Origin: Saprospiraceae bacterium
GTDB taxonomy: Bacteria > Bacteroidota > Bacteroidia > Chitinophagales > Saprospiraceae
Assembly: GCA_020628095.1 (NCBI GenBank)
Contig: JAHDFP010000021.1
Coordinates: 1 to 64,000 of the forward strand
Direction of reading: 5' to 3'
DNA length: 64,000 nt
The notes beneath the pieces are model-generated. The model ran no database searches and was not told where the DNA came from. It saw nothing but the letters and a program-made list of their open reading frames with translations. Positions 30,222-38,297 of this stretch are shown here, piece by piece; the stretch's first letter is position 1, and every line of letters begins with the position of its first letter. The position numbers and the translations under genes are program-made.

Positions 30222-30719
30222 TTAATCGCTGACACTTGCTATCGCTTGCCGCAACCTACCTTCTTGGGTTACGGCGTCTATGGTATAGTAAGTCCAGCGC
30301 AGTTTTACCAGTTCTTTTTGGAATAATCCGAAGAGGGCTTTCCTACTCTCTGGACTTTCTCTTAAGGGGTCATAAGTCCACGGGATGTTGGGTTTAAGCA
30401 ACAGAATTTTATCGAATTGCACCGAACCAATATGTTTTTCTATCCAAGGGTGACATCGCCCGTACTTGATCTGAGACCATATTTTGATATTAATCAAGAA
30501 AGTATCGGCAATGTAGTTTTCATGAGCCTTTACGAGTCTCTGATGATGCCTTTGCGCTATAAGTAATAGGTCTGCCTCATCATAGCGATAAGATGTGCCT
30601 TTACTCTCAAGGTAAGTGCGTGCATATTCTGGAATAAGTTTTAGATCAAAATGAGACGACAATGCACTGGCTAAGGTCGATTTGCCAGAAGACTCTGGGC
30701 CAGTGATGAGGATTTTCAT
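30222..30719 (-). CDS. NadR-family P-loop kinase (ribosylnicotinamide or thiamine kinase)
   Basis: 165 residues with a Walker A motif at the N-terminus (ILITGPESSGKSTLA), followed by IPEYARTYLES and DEADLLLIAQRHH. This is the pattern of the NadR C-terminal kinase domain standing alone. It would phosphorylate an imported nucleoside-like vitamin and trap it in the cytoplasm. The gene overlaps the PnuC-type transporter by 4 bp (ATGA), so the two are coupled. The TPP riboswitch just downstream, in front of the TonB receptor, suggests thiamine as substrate, whereas the family name suggests nicotinamide riboside. The sequence alone cannot decide. Confidence 0.8.
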   Translation of the reverse strand: MKILITGPESSGKSTLASALSSHFDLKLIPEYARTYLESKGTSYRYDEADLLLIAQRHHQRLVKAHENYIADTFLINIKIWSQIKYGRCHPWIEKHIGSVQFDKILLLKPNIPWTYDPLRESPESRKALFGLFQKELVKLRWTYYTIDAVTQEGRLRQAIASVSD

Positions 30720-31321
30720 ACAGGTTGCGGAGCCAATTGTTTGTCATAATTATGTTTCCACTGTATGTAACCCCATATAGACAATAGAAAATAGACAACC
30801 ATAAGAAGAGACTCCACCTTGATACCTCGATCATAATAAAGCCAGACAGAGAATGCGTTAATTACAATCCAATAAAGCCATGCCGATAGCCACTTCTGAG
30901 CCTCCATTACGGTGGCTAATACGCTAAATATGGTCGAAAAAGCATCCGCAAAAGGTCTGAAACTATTAGCAAGATGATTCTTCTCAAATGTCCCTAAGCT
31001 CAATCCCAAAATAAGACCTATGGCTACAATAATGACATGCTGATAAGGTCTTGCCTTGGTAATAACTAATTTGTCCTCTGATGTATCCTGCCATTTGTAC
31101 CAACCATAAAAGCCAATGAATATGTAAAAGACATACAAGACTGATTCTGAATATAACTGAGACTGGTACATAAGCACCACATTACCTGCAGAAGATAATA
31201 TTCCGAAAAACCAGCACCAGATATTCTCTTTTATAAGTAAGATAATAAAGAGAAGCCCAAGCGCAGAGGCAAAACACTCTAATATGAATAAAGCCTGATC
31301 ACTCATAACTAATTGCCTCAC
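30716..31321 (-). CDS. PnuC-family vitamin transporter (PnuC or PnuT type)
   Basis: 201 residues with about seven hydrophobic helices, typical of PnuC facilitators. Characteristic parts are WCWFFGILSSAGNVVLMY, YVFYIFIGFYGWYKW, LSAWLYWIVINAFSVWLYY (the W..W...N region) and YFLLSIWGYIQW. It carries a vitamin nucleoside through the inner membrane; the coupled NadR-type kinase would then trap it. The neighbouring TPP riboswitch and TonB receptor favour a thiamine transporter (PnuT). No riboswitch precedes this gene itself. The annotated start (ATG 31321) could instead be the methionine five codons later. Confidence 0.85.
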   Translation of the reverse strand: MRQLVMSDQALFILECFASALGLLFIILLIKENIWCWFFGILSSAGNVVLMYQSQLYSESVLYVFYIFIGFYGWYKWQDTSEDKLVITKARPYQHVIIVAIGLILGLSLGTFEKNHLANSFRPFADAFSTIFSVLATVMEAQKWLSAWLYWIVINAFSVWLYYDRGIKVESLLMVVYFLLSIWGYIQWKHNYDKQLAPQPV

Positions 31322-31397
31322 AAAATATGAATTACCTCAAATCATCATCAATAGTTGATGGTTTTATTATTTCTTTAATAATACCTTTGCCGTCTGC

Positions 31398-31982
31398 ATG
31401 CATGATATAGAACCATATTATAAGTGGAGAGCCTATTATAGCTCAGAAAGTGATAAGAAGTCTCCTTTCTATGGCAGACAGTATGATGAGTTTAAGTTTA
31501 CTCAGAAAGTGTACAATTACTTTATACATCCGCAGTGGGATAATATCGGTTCTTCTACCTTATACGCCAAATGCATCTATGCCGATTATGAAGAATCTTA
31601 CGCCATAATAGAGCTTATCGGCGAATGGAATGACTGTCTCCATAATGATATCATGTATCTAAAACGTGAAGTCGTTGACTCCATGATCGCTCATGACATA
31701 CATAAGTATATCTTAGTCTGCGATAATGTACTGAACTTTCATGGATCGGATAACAGTTATTATGAAGAATGGTGGGATGATATCAAAGATGAAGGTGGAT
31801 GGATAAGCATCATCAATGCCCTAGACCATGTCCAGGACGAAATGGAAAAATCACGTATACAATACTACTGCAACATCGATGAAAGCCTCAATGATCTCAA
31901 CTGGAGAAAAAAACATCCGAGAGATACTTATCAGGAAGTCCAGTCTATTATCCAATCCAACATAAAACAACTTAGCCATTAA
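31398..31982 (+). CDS. Uncharacterised acidic protein upstream of era
   Basis: 194 residues without signal peptide or membrane helix; not recognised. It is rich in Tyr, Trp and Asp/Glu. Predicted strands (YAIIELIGEWND, KYILVCDNVLNF) alternate with helices, and a Trp/acidic segment (YYEEWWDDIKDEGGW) lies near residue 125. It is therefore probably a soluble alpha/beta cytoplasmic protein. Its TAA stop overlaps the likely ATT start of era, so it is probably translated together with the GTPase genes, which hints at a link to ribosome assembly or growth control. This is inference from context. Confidence 0.75.
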   Translation: MHDIEPYYKWRAYYSSESDKKSPFYGRQYDEFKFTQKVYNYFIHPQWDNIGSSTLYAKCIYADYEESYAIIELIGEWNDCLHNDIMYLKREVVDSMIAHDIHKYILVCDNVLNFHGSDNSYYEEWWDDIKDEGGWISIINALDHVQDEMEKSRIQYYCNIDESLNDLNWRKKHPRDTYQEVQSIIQSNIKQLSH

Positions 31983-32886
31983 TAATCCCAAACCACACTA
32001 CTCAGGATACGTCAATATAGTCGGTCGACCCAATGTGGGTAAATCGACCCTACTCAATGTCTTTCTGGGAGAAAAGATGTCTATCATCACACACAAACCA
32101 CAGACAACCAGGCATCGTATCTTAGGTATACTCAGTGATGAAAACTCTCAGATCGTATTCTCTGATACACCGGGCGTCATAGACGACCCCAACTATAAGA
32201 TGCAGGAAGCCATGAATGACGCGGCTTACTCTATTTTTGACGATGCCGATCTTATATTATTCGTGCTAGAACCAGGGCAGGAATATCAAGATGAGGAGAG
32301 ACTCATCGTTCAGATGAAGAAGGCCTCATGCCCTAAATTTTTGATAATCAATAAAGTAGATACCTCCCAACCTCAAATATTACTTGATCTTAAAGCTCAG
32401 TGGGAAAAGAGAATCACTTTCGATCAAGTACATCTCATATCCGCCCTTAACCGTATCGGAACAGATCATCTATTGCAATCCATCAGGGACATATTACCAG
32501 AAGGTCCAGTCTATTACCCAAAAGATCAGATATCTGATAAGTCAGAACGTTTTTTTATCTGTGAAATAATCCGCGAGAAAATACTAATACAATTTGAGCA
32601 AGAGATACCTTACTCTTGTGAGGTTGTGATCGAAGAATTTAAGGATAGTAAGAAGGACGGAAAACCATTCAGTCGGATAAGGGCGAACATCCTCGTCATG
32701 AGAAAATCTCAAAAACAAATTCTAATAGGTAAAAACGGAGCGGCTATAAAAAAACTAGGTATCGAGTCAAGAAAATCTATAGAACGGTTTCTTTCTCGTC
32801 GAGTCCATCTTGAGTTGTATGTCAAGATCAAAGAAAAGTGGAGAGACGATGATCGCTTACTTAGAAGTTTCGGATATTTACACTAA
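31978..32886 (+). CDS. era: GTPase Era, probable ATT start codon
   Basis: Era binds 16S rRNA and helps mature the 30S subunit. The G1 motif GRPNVGKST, switch region QTTRHR, G3 DTPG, G4 NKVD and G5 SAL are all present. A C-terminal KH domain follows (ILIGKNGAAIKKLG) with the usual ending. The first ATG/GTG/TTG in frame is a GTG at 32035 inside G1, which would remove half the P-loop. The frame is open back to 31966, and codons from 31978 encode NNPKPHYSGYVNIV, a normal Era N-terminus, giving about 302 residues. No ATG, GTG or TTG exists there, so ATT 31978, overlapping the previous TAA, is the best start. A sequencing error at this base cannot be excluded. Confidence 0.9.
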   Translation: MNNPKPHYSGYVNIVGRPNVGKSTLLNVFLGEKMSIITHKPQTTRHRILGILSDENSQIVFSDTPGVIDDPNYKMQEAMNDAAYSIFDDADLILFVLEPGQEYQDEERLIVQMKKASCPKFLIINKVDTSQPQILLDLKAQWEKRITFDQVHLISALNRIGTDHLLQSIRDILPEGPVYYPKDQISDKSERFFICEIIREKILIQFEQEIPYSCEVVIEEFKDSKKDGKPFSRIRANILVMRKSQKQILIGKNGAAIKKLGIESRKSIERFLSRRVHLELYVKIKEKWRDDDRLLRSFGYLH

Positions 32887-32898
32887 TTTATACAATGT

Positions 32899-34209
32899 AT
32901 GGCACATGTCTTGGCGATCGTAGGCCGACCCAATGTGGGTAAATCCACACTATTCAATAGACTGATAGGCGCTAAAAAAGCAATTATAGATAACATATCT
33001 GGTGTAACCAGAGACCGTATCTATGGTACTAGCGAGTGGAACGGCAAAAGTTTTACCGTCATAGACACGGGCGGATTCGTCAAAAATAGTGACGATATCT
33101 TTGAGGCAGCTATAAGAGAGCAGGTGCATATCGCTATAGATGAGGCGGATGTCATCGTATTCATGGTCGATGTGACAACGGGTATTACAGACCTAGATGA
33201 GCAAATGGCTAATATCCTAAGAAGACAAACTAAGAAGGTCTTCGTTGCTGTCAACAAGGTGGACAATAACTCTCGCATGCTAATGGCTAACGAGTTTTGG
33301 AGTTTGGGTTTTGAAAATACATTCTTCTTATCCTCCATTAGTGGATCGGGTACGGGCGAGCTGCTGGACGAAATATCAGATAATCTACCTGAAAAAGAAG
33401 AAGAGTTATCAGAGACCGAGATACCCAAAATAGCCATCGTAGGACAACCGAATGTAGGTAAGTCATCTCTCACTAATGCCTTACTAGGTGAAGACAGAAA
33501 TATAGTCACAGATGTGGCAGGTACGACTAGAGACTCTGTACACTCTTACTATAAAAAATATGGAAAGGAATTTTATCTAATAGATACGGCGGGTATCAGA
33601 AAGAAAGGAAAGGTCCACGAAAACTTAGAATTTTACTCCGTACTACGCGCGATAAGGGCTATAGAAGAGTCTAATATAGTGCTCCTTCTCATCGATGCTC
33701 AGACAGGTGTTGAGTCTCAAGACCTCAGCATTTTTAGCCTTGCTGTCAAACGTAACAAAGGTGTTGTCATACTGGTCAATAAATGGGATCTTATCAAAAA
33801 CAAAGAAACTAATACCGCCAGAGACCTCGAACAAAAGATCAAGGATAAGCTAGCACCCTTCAATGATGTGCCTGTCATATTCATTAGTGCACTCGAAAAA
33901 AAGAGAATATCTAAAGCGACGGATATGGCACTGGAAGTATATCAAAATAGAGCAAGAAAGATCAAGACCTCAGAACTGAACGAGGTTATGCTCAAAGAAA
34001 TAGAAAAAATTCCTCCACCCTCGCATCGTGGTCGATTTATAAAAATAAAATACGCGAGTCAGCTACCGCTGCCCTACCCTGCTTTTGCCTTTTTCTGCAA
34101 TCACCCAGATCATGTCAAAGCGAATTACAGGCAGTTTTTGAAAAATAAACTGAGGAAAAATTTTAATTTTCACGGCGTGCCCCTTAATGTTTATTTCAGA
34201 GCTAAATAG
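32899..34209 (+). CDS. der: Ribosome-assembly GTPase Der (EngA)
   Basis: 436 residues, normal length. Two consecutive G domains: the first with GRPNVGKST, DTGG and NKVD (residues about 8-120), the second with GQPNVGKSS, DTAG and NKWD (about 175-300). A C-terminal KH-like domain follows (residues about 350-436, FIKIKYASQLPLPYPAFAFF). Der acts in 50S subunit maturation. It starts 12 bp after era, so the pair forms a ribosome-biogenesis operon. Confidence 0.96.
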   Translation: MAHVLAIVGRPNVGKSTLFNRLIGAKKAIIDNISGVTRDRIYGTSEWNGKSFTVIDTGGFVKNSDDIFEAAIREQVHIAIDEADVIVFMVDVTTGITDLDEQMANILRRQTKKVFVAVNKVDNNSRMLMANEFWSLGFENTFFLSSISGSGTGELLDEISDNLPEKEEELSETEIPKIAIVGQPNVGKSSLTNALLGEDRNIVTDVAGTTRDSVHSYYKKYGKEFYLIDTAGIRKKGKVHENLEFYSVLRAIRAIEESNIVLLLIDAQTGVESQDLSIFSLAVKRNKGVVILVNKWDLIKNKETNTARDLEQKIKDKLAPFNDVPVIFISALEKKRISKATDMALEVYQNRARKIKTSELNEVMLKEIEKIPPPSHRGRFIKIKYASQLPLPYPAFAFFCNHPDHVKANYRQFLKNKLRKNFNFHGVPLNVYFRAK

Positions 34210-34232
34210 GATTTAGATTTTAAGAATAAGAT

Positions 34233-34778
34233 ATGAAAGTAATAGAGACGGGATTCGAAGGACTTTTGGTTTTTGAGCCATCAGTATACGCGGATGATAG
34301 AGGTTATTTTTTCGAATCTTATAATGCCAACACATGGAAAAACAATGGGGTCGAATACCTATTCGTCCAAGACAATGAATCTAAATCACAATACGGCACC
34401 ATCAGAGGTCTACATTATCAGATAAATCCTAATGCACAAACCAAACTCGTCAGATGCACCAAGGGTAAGGTCATAGATATCGTGGTAGATATAAGACCTG
34501 ACCAACCCACCTATGGCCAGTCTTTTTCTATTATTTTATCCAATAAAAAGAAAAATCAACTGCTTATACCCAGGGGATTTGCACATGGTTTCGCTACCCT
34601 ATCTAAGACGGCCGTCTTTAATTATAAATGTGATAACTTCTACAATAAAGCCAGCGAACGCAGTATACATCCTCTGGATAAATCACTAACACTTGACTGG
34701 AATATTCCAGAGGATAAAATTATTCTATCCGACAAAGATAAGGAGAGTCCGATCTTTGGAGAGCATCATCCGTTCTGA
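34233..34778 (+). CDS. rfbC: dTDP-4-dehydrorhamnose 3,5-epimerase family protein
   Basis: 181 residues, the full length of RmlC cupins. Catalytic His61 in TIRGLHYQ, Lys71 in QTKLVRCTKG and Tyr131 in VFNYKCDNFY are present, together with LIPRGFAHGF. The enzyme epimerises C3 and C5 of a dTDP-4-keto-6-deoxy sugar in surface-glycan synthesis. Companion rmlA, rmlB and rmlD genes are absent from this window. It starts 24 bp after der and converges with the CMP-sugar synthetase gene, overlapping it by 13 bp. It marks the beginning of the glycan island. Confidence 0.88.
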   Translation: MKVIETGFEGLLVFEPSVYADDRGYFFESYNANTWKNNGVEYLFVQDNESKSQYGTIRGLHYQINPNAQTKLVRCTKGKVIDIVVDIRPDQPTYGQSFSIILSNKKKNQLLIPRGFAHGFATLSKTAVFNYKCDNFYNKASERSIHPLDKSLTLDWNIPEDKIILSDKDKESPIFGEHHPF

Positions 34779-35461
34779 TTAGTATCCTTTATTACCTTTT
34801 GACTCATGATGGCTTCTGCTATTATCCAGTCGTCAGGTTCGTCTAACTCCAATCCAGTATACTCTGGCATCTTGTAGACGCCTATCTTACCACTCAATCG
34901 ATTCTTATTTCTCAAAATATTCTTTACCCGAGAAATGTAAAAAGCACCATTTTCCATATACATCCCCTCAAAATCTTGCCGTCTTGGGCGCTGAGAAGGA
35001 TCATAGTTGATGGCCTTGCCTTCGTCATTCCAGAAAAATCGTTTTGACTCCACACAACTTAAGAGGCTATCTAAATTTTGAGCAGAATACTGTGCCAAGG
35101 CATTATCTATTTCTATACTCTGGGTAAAAGGTGAAGTGCACTGTACCAATATGAAGAGGCACTCCGCACTAAGATCTTTTGCTTTGATATATTCCAGCAT
35201 GACCGATTCCGTGCTGGAGGTGTCAGTGGCATTCTCGTCTAACCTTCTATAGACAGATACCTTCGGCAAATTGTATGATGAAACGACTTTTTCTATTTCG
35301 TCGTTATCCGTCGCTACGATAACTTCATCGATCTGTTGAGCTTGTTGCAACATGCTCAAACTCCACCATATCAATGGTTTACCACAAAATGGCTTTATAT
35401 TCTTGAGTGGAATCGACTTAGATCCGCCTCTAGCTGGTATGAATGCGATTGTCTTGATAAT
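34766..35461 (-). CDS. neuA: CMP-nonulosonate (sialic-acid-like) cytidylyltransferase, non-AUG start
   Basis: About 231 residues if started at ATT 35461, or 230 from ATC 35458. The N-terminus reads IKTIAFIPARGGSKSIPLKN, the classical P-loop-like CTP-binding motif of NeuA/PseF/LegF enzymes. GKPLIWWSL, VIVATDNDEI, LVQCTSPF and a C-terminal LDEPDDW segment follow. The enzyme activates a nine-carbon sugar with CTP. No ATG, GTG or TTG is available upstream of the P-loop: the frame reads TAA (35467-35465), ATA, ATT, ATC, AAG. The first conventional start (TTG 35374) would delete the active site. The gene is the last of the minus-strand genes here, separated from neuB by a plus-strand phosphatase-like gene. 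Confidence 0.88.
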   Translation of the reverse strand: MIKTIAFIPARGGSKSIPLKNIKPFCGKPLIWWSLSMLQQAQQIDEVIVATDNDEIEKVVSSYNLPKVSVYRRLDENATDTSSTESVMLEYIKAKDLSAECLFILVQCTSPFTQSIEIDNALAQYSAQNLDSLLSCVESKRFFWNDEGKAINYDPSQRPRRQDFEGMYMENGAFYISRVKNILRNKNRLSGKIGVYKMPEYTGLELDEPDDWIIAEAIMSQKVIKDTNQNG

Positions 35462-35564
35462 TATTTAATATCTAAGACCTAAAGTTAGAACAAATGGAAT
35501 GTATCTTTATCAAAAAGGAATGGACTTAAAAAATATGAACCATCCGCTGCTATAAAAAACTAAA

Positions 35565-36140
35565 GTGACCACAACTAAAGACATATCCGCAGAAAGAAAA
35601 GAACAACTTAAGAATCTTTCAATAATAATTAATGAAAGTATTAAAGAGTTAGGCTTTGCAAAAATCAACTTTATATGTACCCATAATTCGCGTAGATCAC
35701 AATTGGCTGAGCTATTATTACATGATCTAGGTCGCCGTAAGGGTCTTAAGCAATTGCATACTTATTCGGGCGGAACGGAAGCTACCGCCTTTAATTATAG
35801 GATGGTCGATGCTCTCAGGAAATCAGGTTACGATATCGAAATGATAGGAAAGGAAACATCTAATCCTTTATATACCTACAATAACTACGGAGAAGACCAT
35901 TATTTCTTTTCTAAAAAATACGACCATTCATATAATCCAGGTAAAGACTTCATCGCAGTTACTGTTTGCTCTGATGCTGACGAAAATTGTCCACTAATTC
36001 ATAATTGTCGAGAGAGATTTCATCTGGGATATGAAGACCCTAAGAAAGCGGATGATACTGATCTGGAAAATCAAGCCTATTCGGAAAAAGTGCAAGAGAT
36101 CAAATCCGAGATGAGCTATTTACTTAGTCTTATACTTTAA
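35565..36140 (+). CDS. Low-molecular-weight phosphatase / arsenate-reductase-like protein
   Basis: 191 residues from GTG 35565; a stop four codons upstream leaves no alternative. The signature loop CTHNSRRSQLAE (Cys38-X5-Arg44-Ser) is that of low-molecular-weight tyrosine phosphatases and ArsC-type reductases. YSGGTEATAFNYRMVDAL is the usual second region, and VTVCSDADENCP provides extra cysteines as in thiol-coupled arsenate reductases. It sits on the opposite strand between neuA and neuB and overlaps the neuB 3' end by 21 bp. It might regulate glycan export (as Wzb-type phosphatases do) or be an unrelated arsenate enzyme. No tyrosine kinase or ars gene is nearby. Confidence 0.75.
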   Translation: MTTTKDISAERKEQLKNLSIIINESIKELGFAKINFICTHNSRRSQLAELLLHDLGRRKGLKQLHTYSGGTEATAFNYRMVDALRKSGYDIEMIGKETSNPLYTYNNYGEDHYFFSKKYDHSYNPGKDFIAVTVCSDADENCPLIHNCRERFHLGYEDPKKADDTDLENQAYSEKVQEIKSEMSYLLSLIL

Positions 36141-36989
36141 CTTTTGGCGTTGCGTCATCTCTATTTCGCTCATATTTTCTTTGTATGTAAGGGCAGAATG
36201 GGTCGCTCTAATATTTCGTACCAATTTTTGCAGGCCACTTGGTTCGAGAGAGGCGGCGTGGTCAGTACCCTTCCATGTTCTATCTTTAGTAAAGTGCCTT
36301 TCTATATACGATGCTCCCAAGGTGTAGGCCGCCACATCTATGGCAATCCCAAGATGATGTCCTGAGAAGCCGACATCCTTGATATCCTTGTAGGACTCTT
36401 TTAATCTCTTGATCTCTAGCAAACATACCTGATCAAAAGGCACAGGATAGGCAGATGTACAACTATATAGGACCAAGCGACCTATGGCCTGACCCCTTTT
36501 AAATAATTCAATAAGTTGATTCTCTTCCTCTTTTGTAGTCATACCCAGAGAGACATGGATATCTCCAGTATAAGACTCCATCAAGACTTGCAATAAAGCC
36601 TTATGATTATTACAGGCAGATGGTACTTTTATAAAATCAGGCTCTAATCCTATTATCTCCTTCGCTGAAGTCAAATCCCATACAGAAGTCGCATAACCTA
36701 TACCAATACTCTCGCAATATTCCTTAAGCTGTCTATGTTGGTCGATATCAAACTCTAAAAACTCCCTATGTGCTCCATAGCTGTCTCCGTAGGCGTTATA
36801 ACTTACGCTGTGCGGAGCATTGTATTGCTCCTTAGTAAGTAGTTCTCTGGGATTTCTTTTCTGAAACTTGGCATAATCTGCACCACAGTCTTTGGCCAAT
36901 TGTATCAGTTCTTTGGCGATTTCAAAGTCTCCCTTATGATTACAGCCTATTTCTGCTATGATGGTCGGTATTTGGTACAGCTCGTTCAT
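36120..36989 (-). CDS. neuB: NeuB-family nonulosonate synthase lacking the SAF domain
   Basis: 289 residues. The TIM barrel of sialic acid synthase is complete: IIAEIGCNHKGDFEIAK, YAKFQKRNPRELL, IKVPSACNNH, HVSLGMTTKEE, LYSCTSAYPVP and YIERHFTKDRTWKGTDHAASLEP. It condenses phosphoenolpyruvate with a six-carbon sugar. The C-terminal antifreeze-like SAF domain, which normally caps the partner active site, is absent; the protein ends soon after the barrel. The motif SGHHLG replaces the usual SDHT. Together with the second synthase at 38298 this indicates two different acidic sugars or a specialised variant. Start ATG 36989; the gene diverges from the acetyltransferase gene at 37067. Confidence 0.88.
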   Translation of the reverse strand: MNELYQIPTIIAEIGCNHKGDFEIAKELIQLAKDCGADYAKFQKRNPRELLTKEQYNAPHSVSYNAYGDSYGAHREFLEFDIDQHRQLKEYCESIGIGYATSVWDLTSAKEIIGLEPDFIKVPSACNNHKALLQVLMESYTGDIHVSLGMTTKEEENQLIELFKRGQAIGRLVLYSCTSAYPVPFDQVCLLEIKRLKESYKDIKDVGFSGHHLGIAIDVAAYTLGASYIERHFTKDRTWKGTDHAASLEPSGLQKLVRNIRATHSALTYKENMSEIEMTQRQKLKYKTK

Positions 36990-37066
36990 CTATTATCCAA
37001 TATTAAATAAATTTGTAGAGCTTTAATTTATCTACATATCTTTTTCTATAGACATCAGAAAAAAGC

Positions 37067-37618
37067 ATGAGTCAAAACCAATTACGAAAACACCTCAAAA
37101 GAACCTGGGCAGTCAGATGGAGATTCTTTCGTAATTCGTTGAGGTTAGGAAGGTTAGGTGCAGGAGTATATATAGATCCCAATGTCCATCTGATGAGATA
37201 TCCTAAAAATATCTTTCTCGGTGACAACCTCGTCCTTAAAGAAGGTGCTAGAATATGTCCTTGCAATACAAAAGCCAAAGTAACTATTGGAGAAAACACA
37301 ACCATCGGTTATCATACATTCATTTTTGCATCTGAAGAAATTACAATAGGTAACAATTGTCTTATAGCCCCTTTCGTCTACCTAGTCGATAGCGATCACC
37401 AAATAAAGAAAGACAAACTCATCAACCAACAACCCAATGTCACCGCACCCATAAAAATAGGTAATGATGTATGGATAGGAACCGGTGCTAAAATACTTAA
37501 GGGTGTGACTATAGCAGATGGAGCCATTATTGCGGCAGGTGCCCTAGTCAAAGATAATGTAGAGCCATACGCCATAATGGGAGGAATCCCTGCAAAGAAA
37601 ATCAGCGAACGTCAATGA
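37067..37618 (+). CDS. Hexapeptide-repeat O/N-acetyltransferase
   Basis: 183 residues. A left-handed beta-helix is built from hexapeptide repeats (ITIGNNCLIAPFVYLVDSDH, IKIGNDVWIGTGAKILKGV, IADGAIIAAGALV), ending with the typical IMGGIPAKKI. The His in VDSDHQ is the probable catalytic base. The basic N-terminus (residues 1-30) may bind membrane or nucleotide. In a nonulosonate island it may acetylate the sugar or the finished glycan. It overlaps the SpsF-type gene by 4 bp (ATGA). Confidence 0.88.
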   Translation: MSQNQLRKHLKRTWAVRWRFFRNSLRLGRLGAGVYIDPNVHLMRYPKNIFLGDNLVLKEGARICPCNTKAKVTIGENTTIGYHTFIFASEEITIGNNCLIAPFVYLVDSDHQIKKDKLINQQPNVTAPIKIGNDVWIGTGAKILKGVTIADGAIIAAGALVKDNVEPYAIMGGIPAKKISERQ

Positions 37619-38289
37619 AAATAGGAGCTGTTATTATATGCAGATACAATTCTTCCAGATTACCAGGTAAGATTCTAAAAACGGTGGAAGGACAACCCAT
37701 CTTGTACCATATTATTAAAAGACTACAATCAATACCTGAATTAGATGTCGTTATCGCCACATCTAATCAGTCAACCGATGACCCAATATCAGAATACGCA
37801 GTAAGTCAAACTATACCTTGCTATAGGGGCTCTTTGGAGAACGTATCTTCTCGGTTTCTTAATGCTTCCTTACATTATGATTTCGATTATGCGATCAGAG
37901 TCAATGGCGACAATTTATTTATAGATATAAATACTGTTAAAAAATGTATCGCTCTAGCTTCAAACAACGTCTACGACTTCATATCTAATGTAAAAAACAG
38001 AACTTTCCCCTATGGAATGAGCGTAGAGATAGTGAAAATTGCTTTTTATAGACAAATAATAAAAAACTTTAATACGTCTTACTATAATGAGCATGTAACC
38101 ATCTATCTTTACGAAAACGAACAGTGTGGAAATTTTCACTTTCTATTTAACACTGAGCTTCCCAAAGCCGCTGGATTAAAATTAGCCATAGACACCGCAG
38201 AGGATTTAGAGAATGCTCGTCAGATCGTCAAAAAGATGCCCGAAGGGTTGCGAGCTTACTCTTTATCAGATTTGGTGAATATATTGTAA
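37615..38289 (+). CDS. SpsF-like cytidylyltransferase
   Basis: 224 residues. The N-terminus IGAVIICRYNSSRLPGKIL is the nucleotide-binding motif of SpsF/CMP-sugar-transferase-type enzymes (consensus with S.RLPGK). GQPILYHIIKRL, VVIATSNQSTDDPI and RVNGDNLFID (metal-binding acidic site) follow. It is expected to activate a sugar with CTP. The next gene encodes an SpsE/NeuB-like synthase, and the SpsE-SpsF pairing is known from Bacillus spore-coat glycan loci. It is coupled to the acetyltransferase gene by a 4-bp overlap. Confidence 0.82.
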   Translation: MKIGAVIICRYNSSRLPGKILKTVEGQPILYHIIKRLQSIPELDVVIATSNQSTDDPISEYAVSQTIPCYRGSLENVSSRFLNASLHYDFDYAIRVNGDNLFIDINTVKKCIALASNNVYDFISNVKNRTFPYGMSVEIVKIAFYRQIIKNFNTSYYNEHVTIYLYENEQCGNFHFLFNTELPKAAGLKLAIDTAEDLENARQIVKKMPEGLRAYSLSDLVNIL

Positions 38290-38297
38290 CTAAACTT

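Noticed and set aside
31346-31360. CATCAA-TAG-TTGATG hairpin upstream of the unknown protein as an operator or terminator
   Set aside because: A 6-bp stem with 3-nt centre in AT-rich sequence is weak, and no repeat of the motif was found to support a function.
32035-32886. era as a 283-residue protein starting at GTG 32035
   Set aside because: This start cuts through the P-loop, whereas the open frame upstream encodes the rest of the conserved N-terminus.
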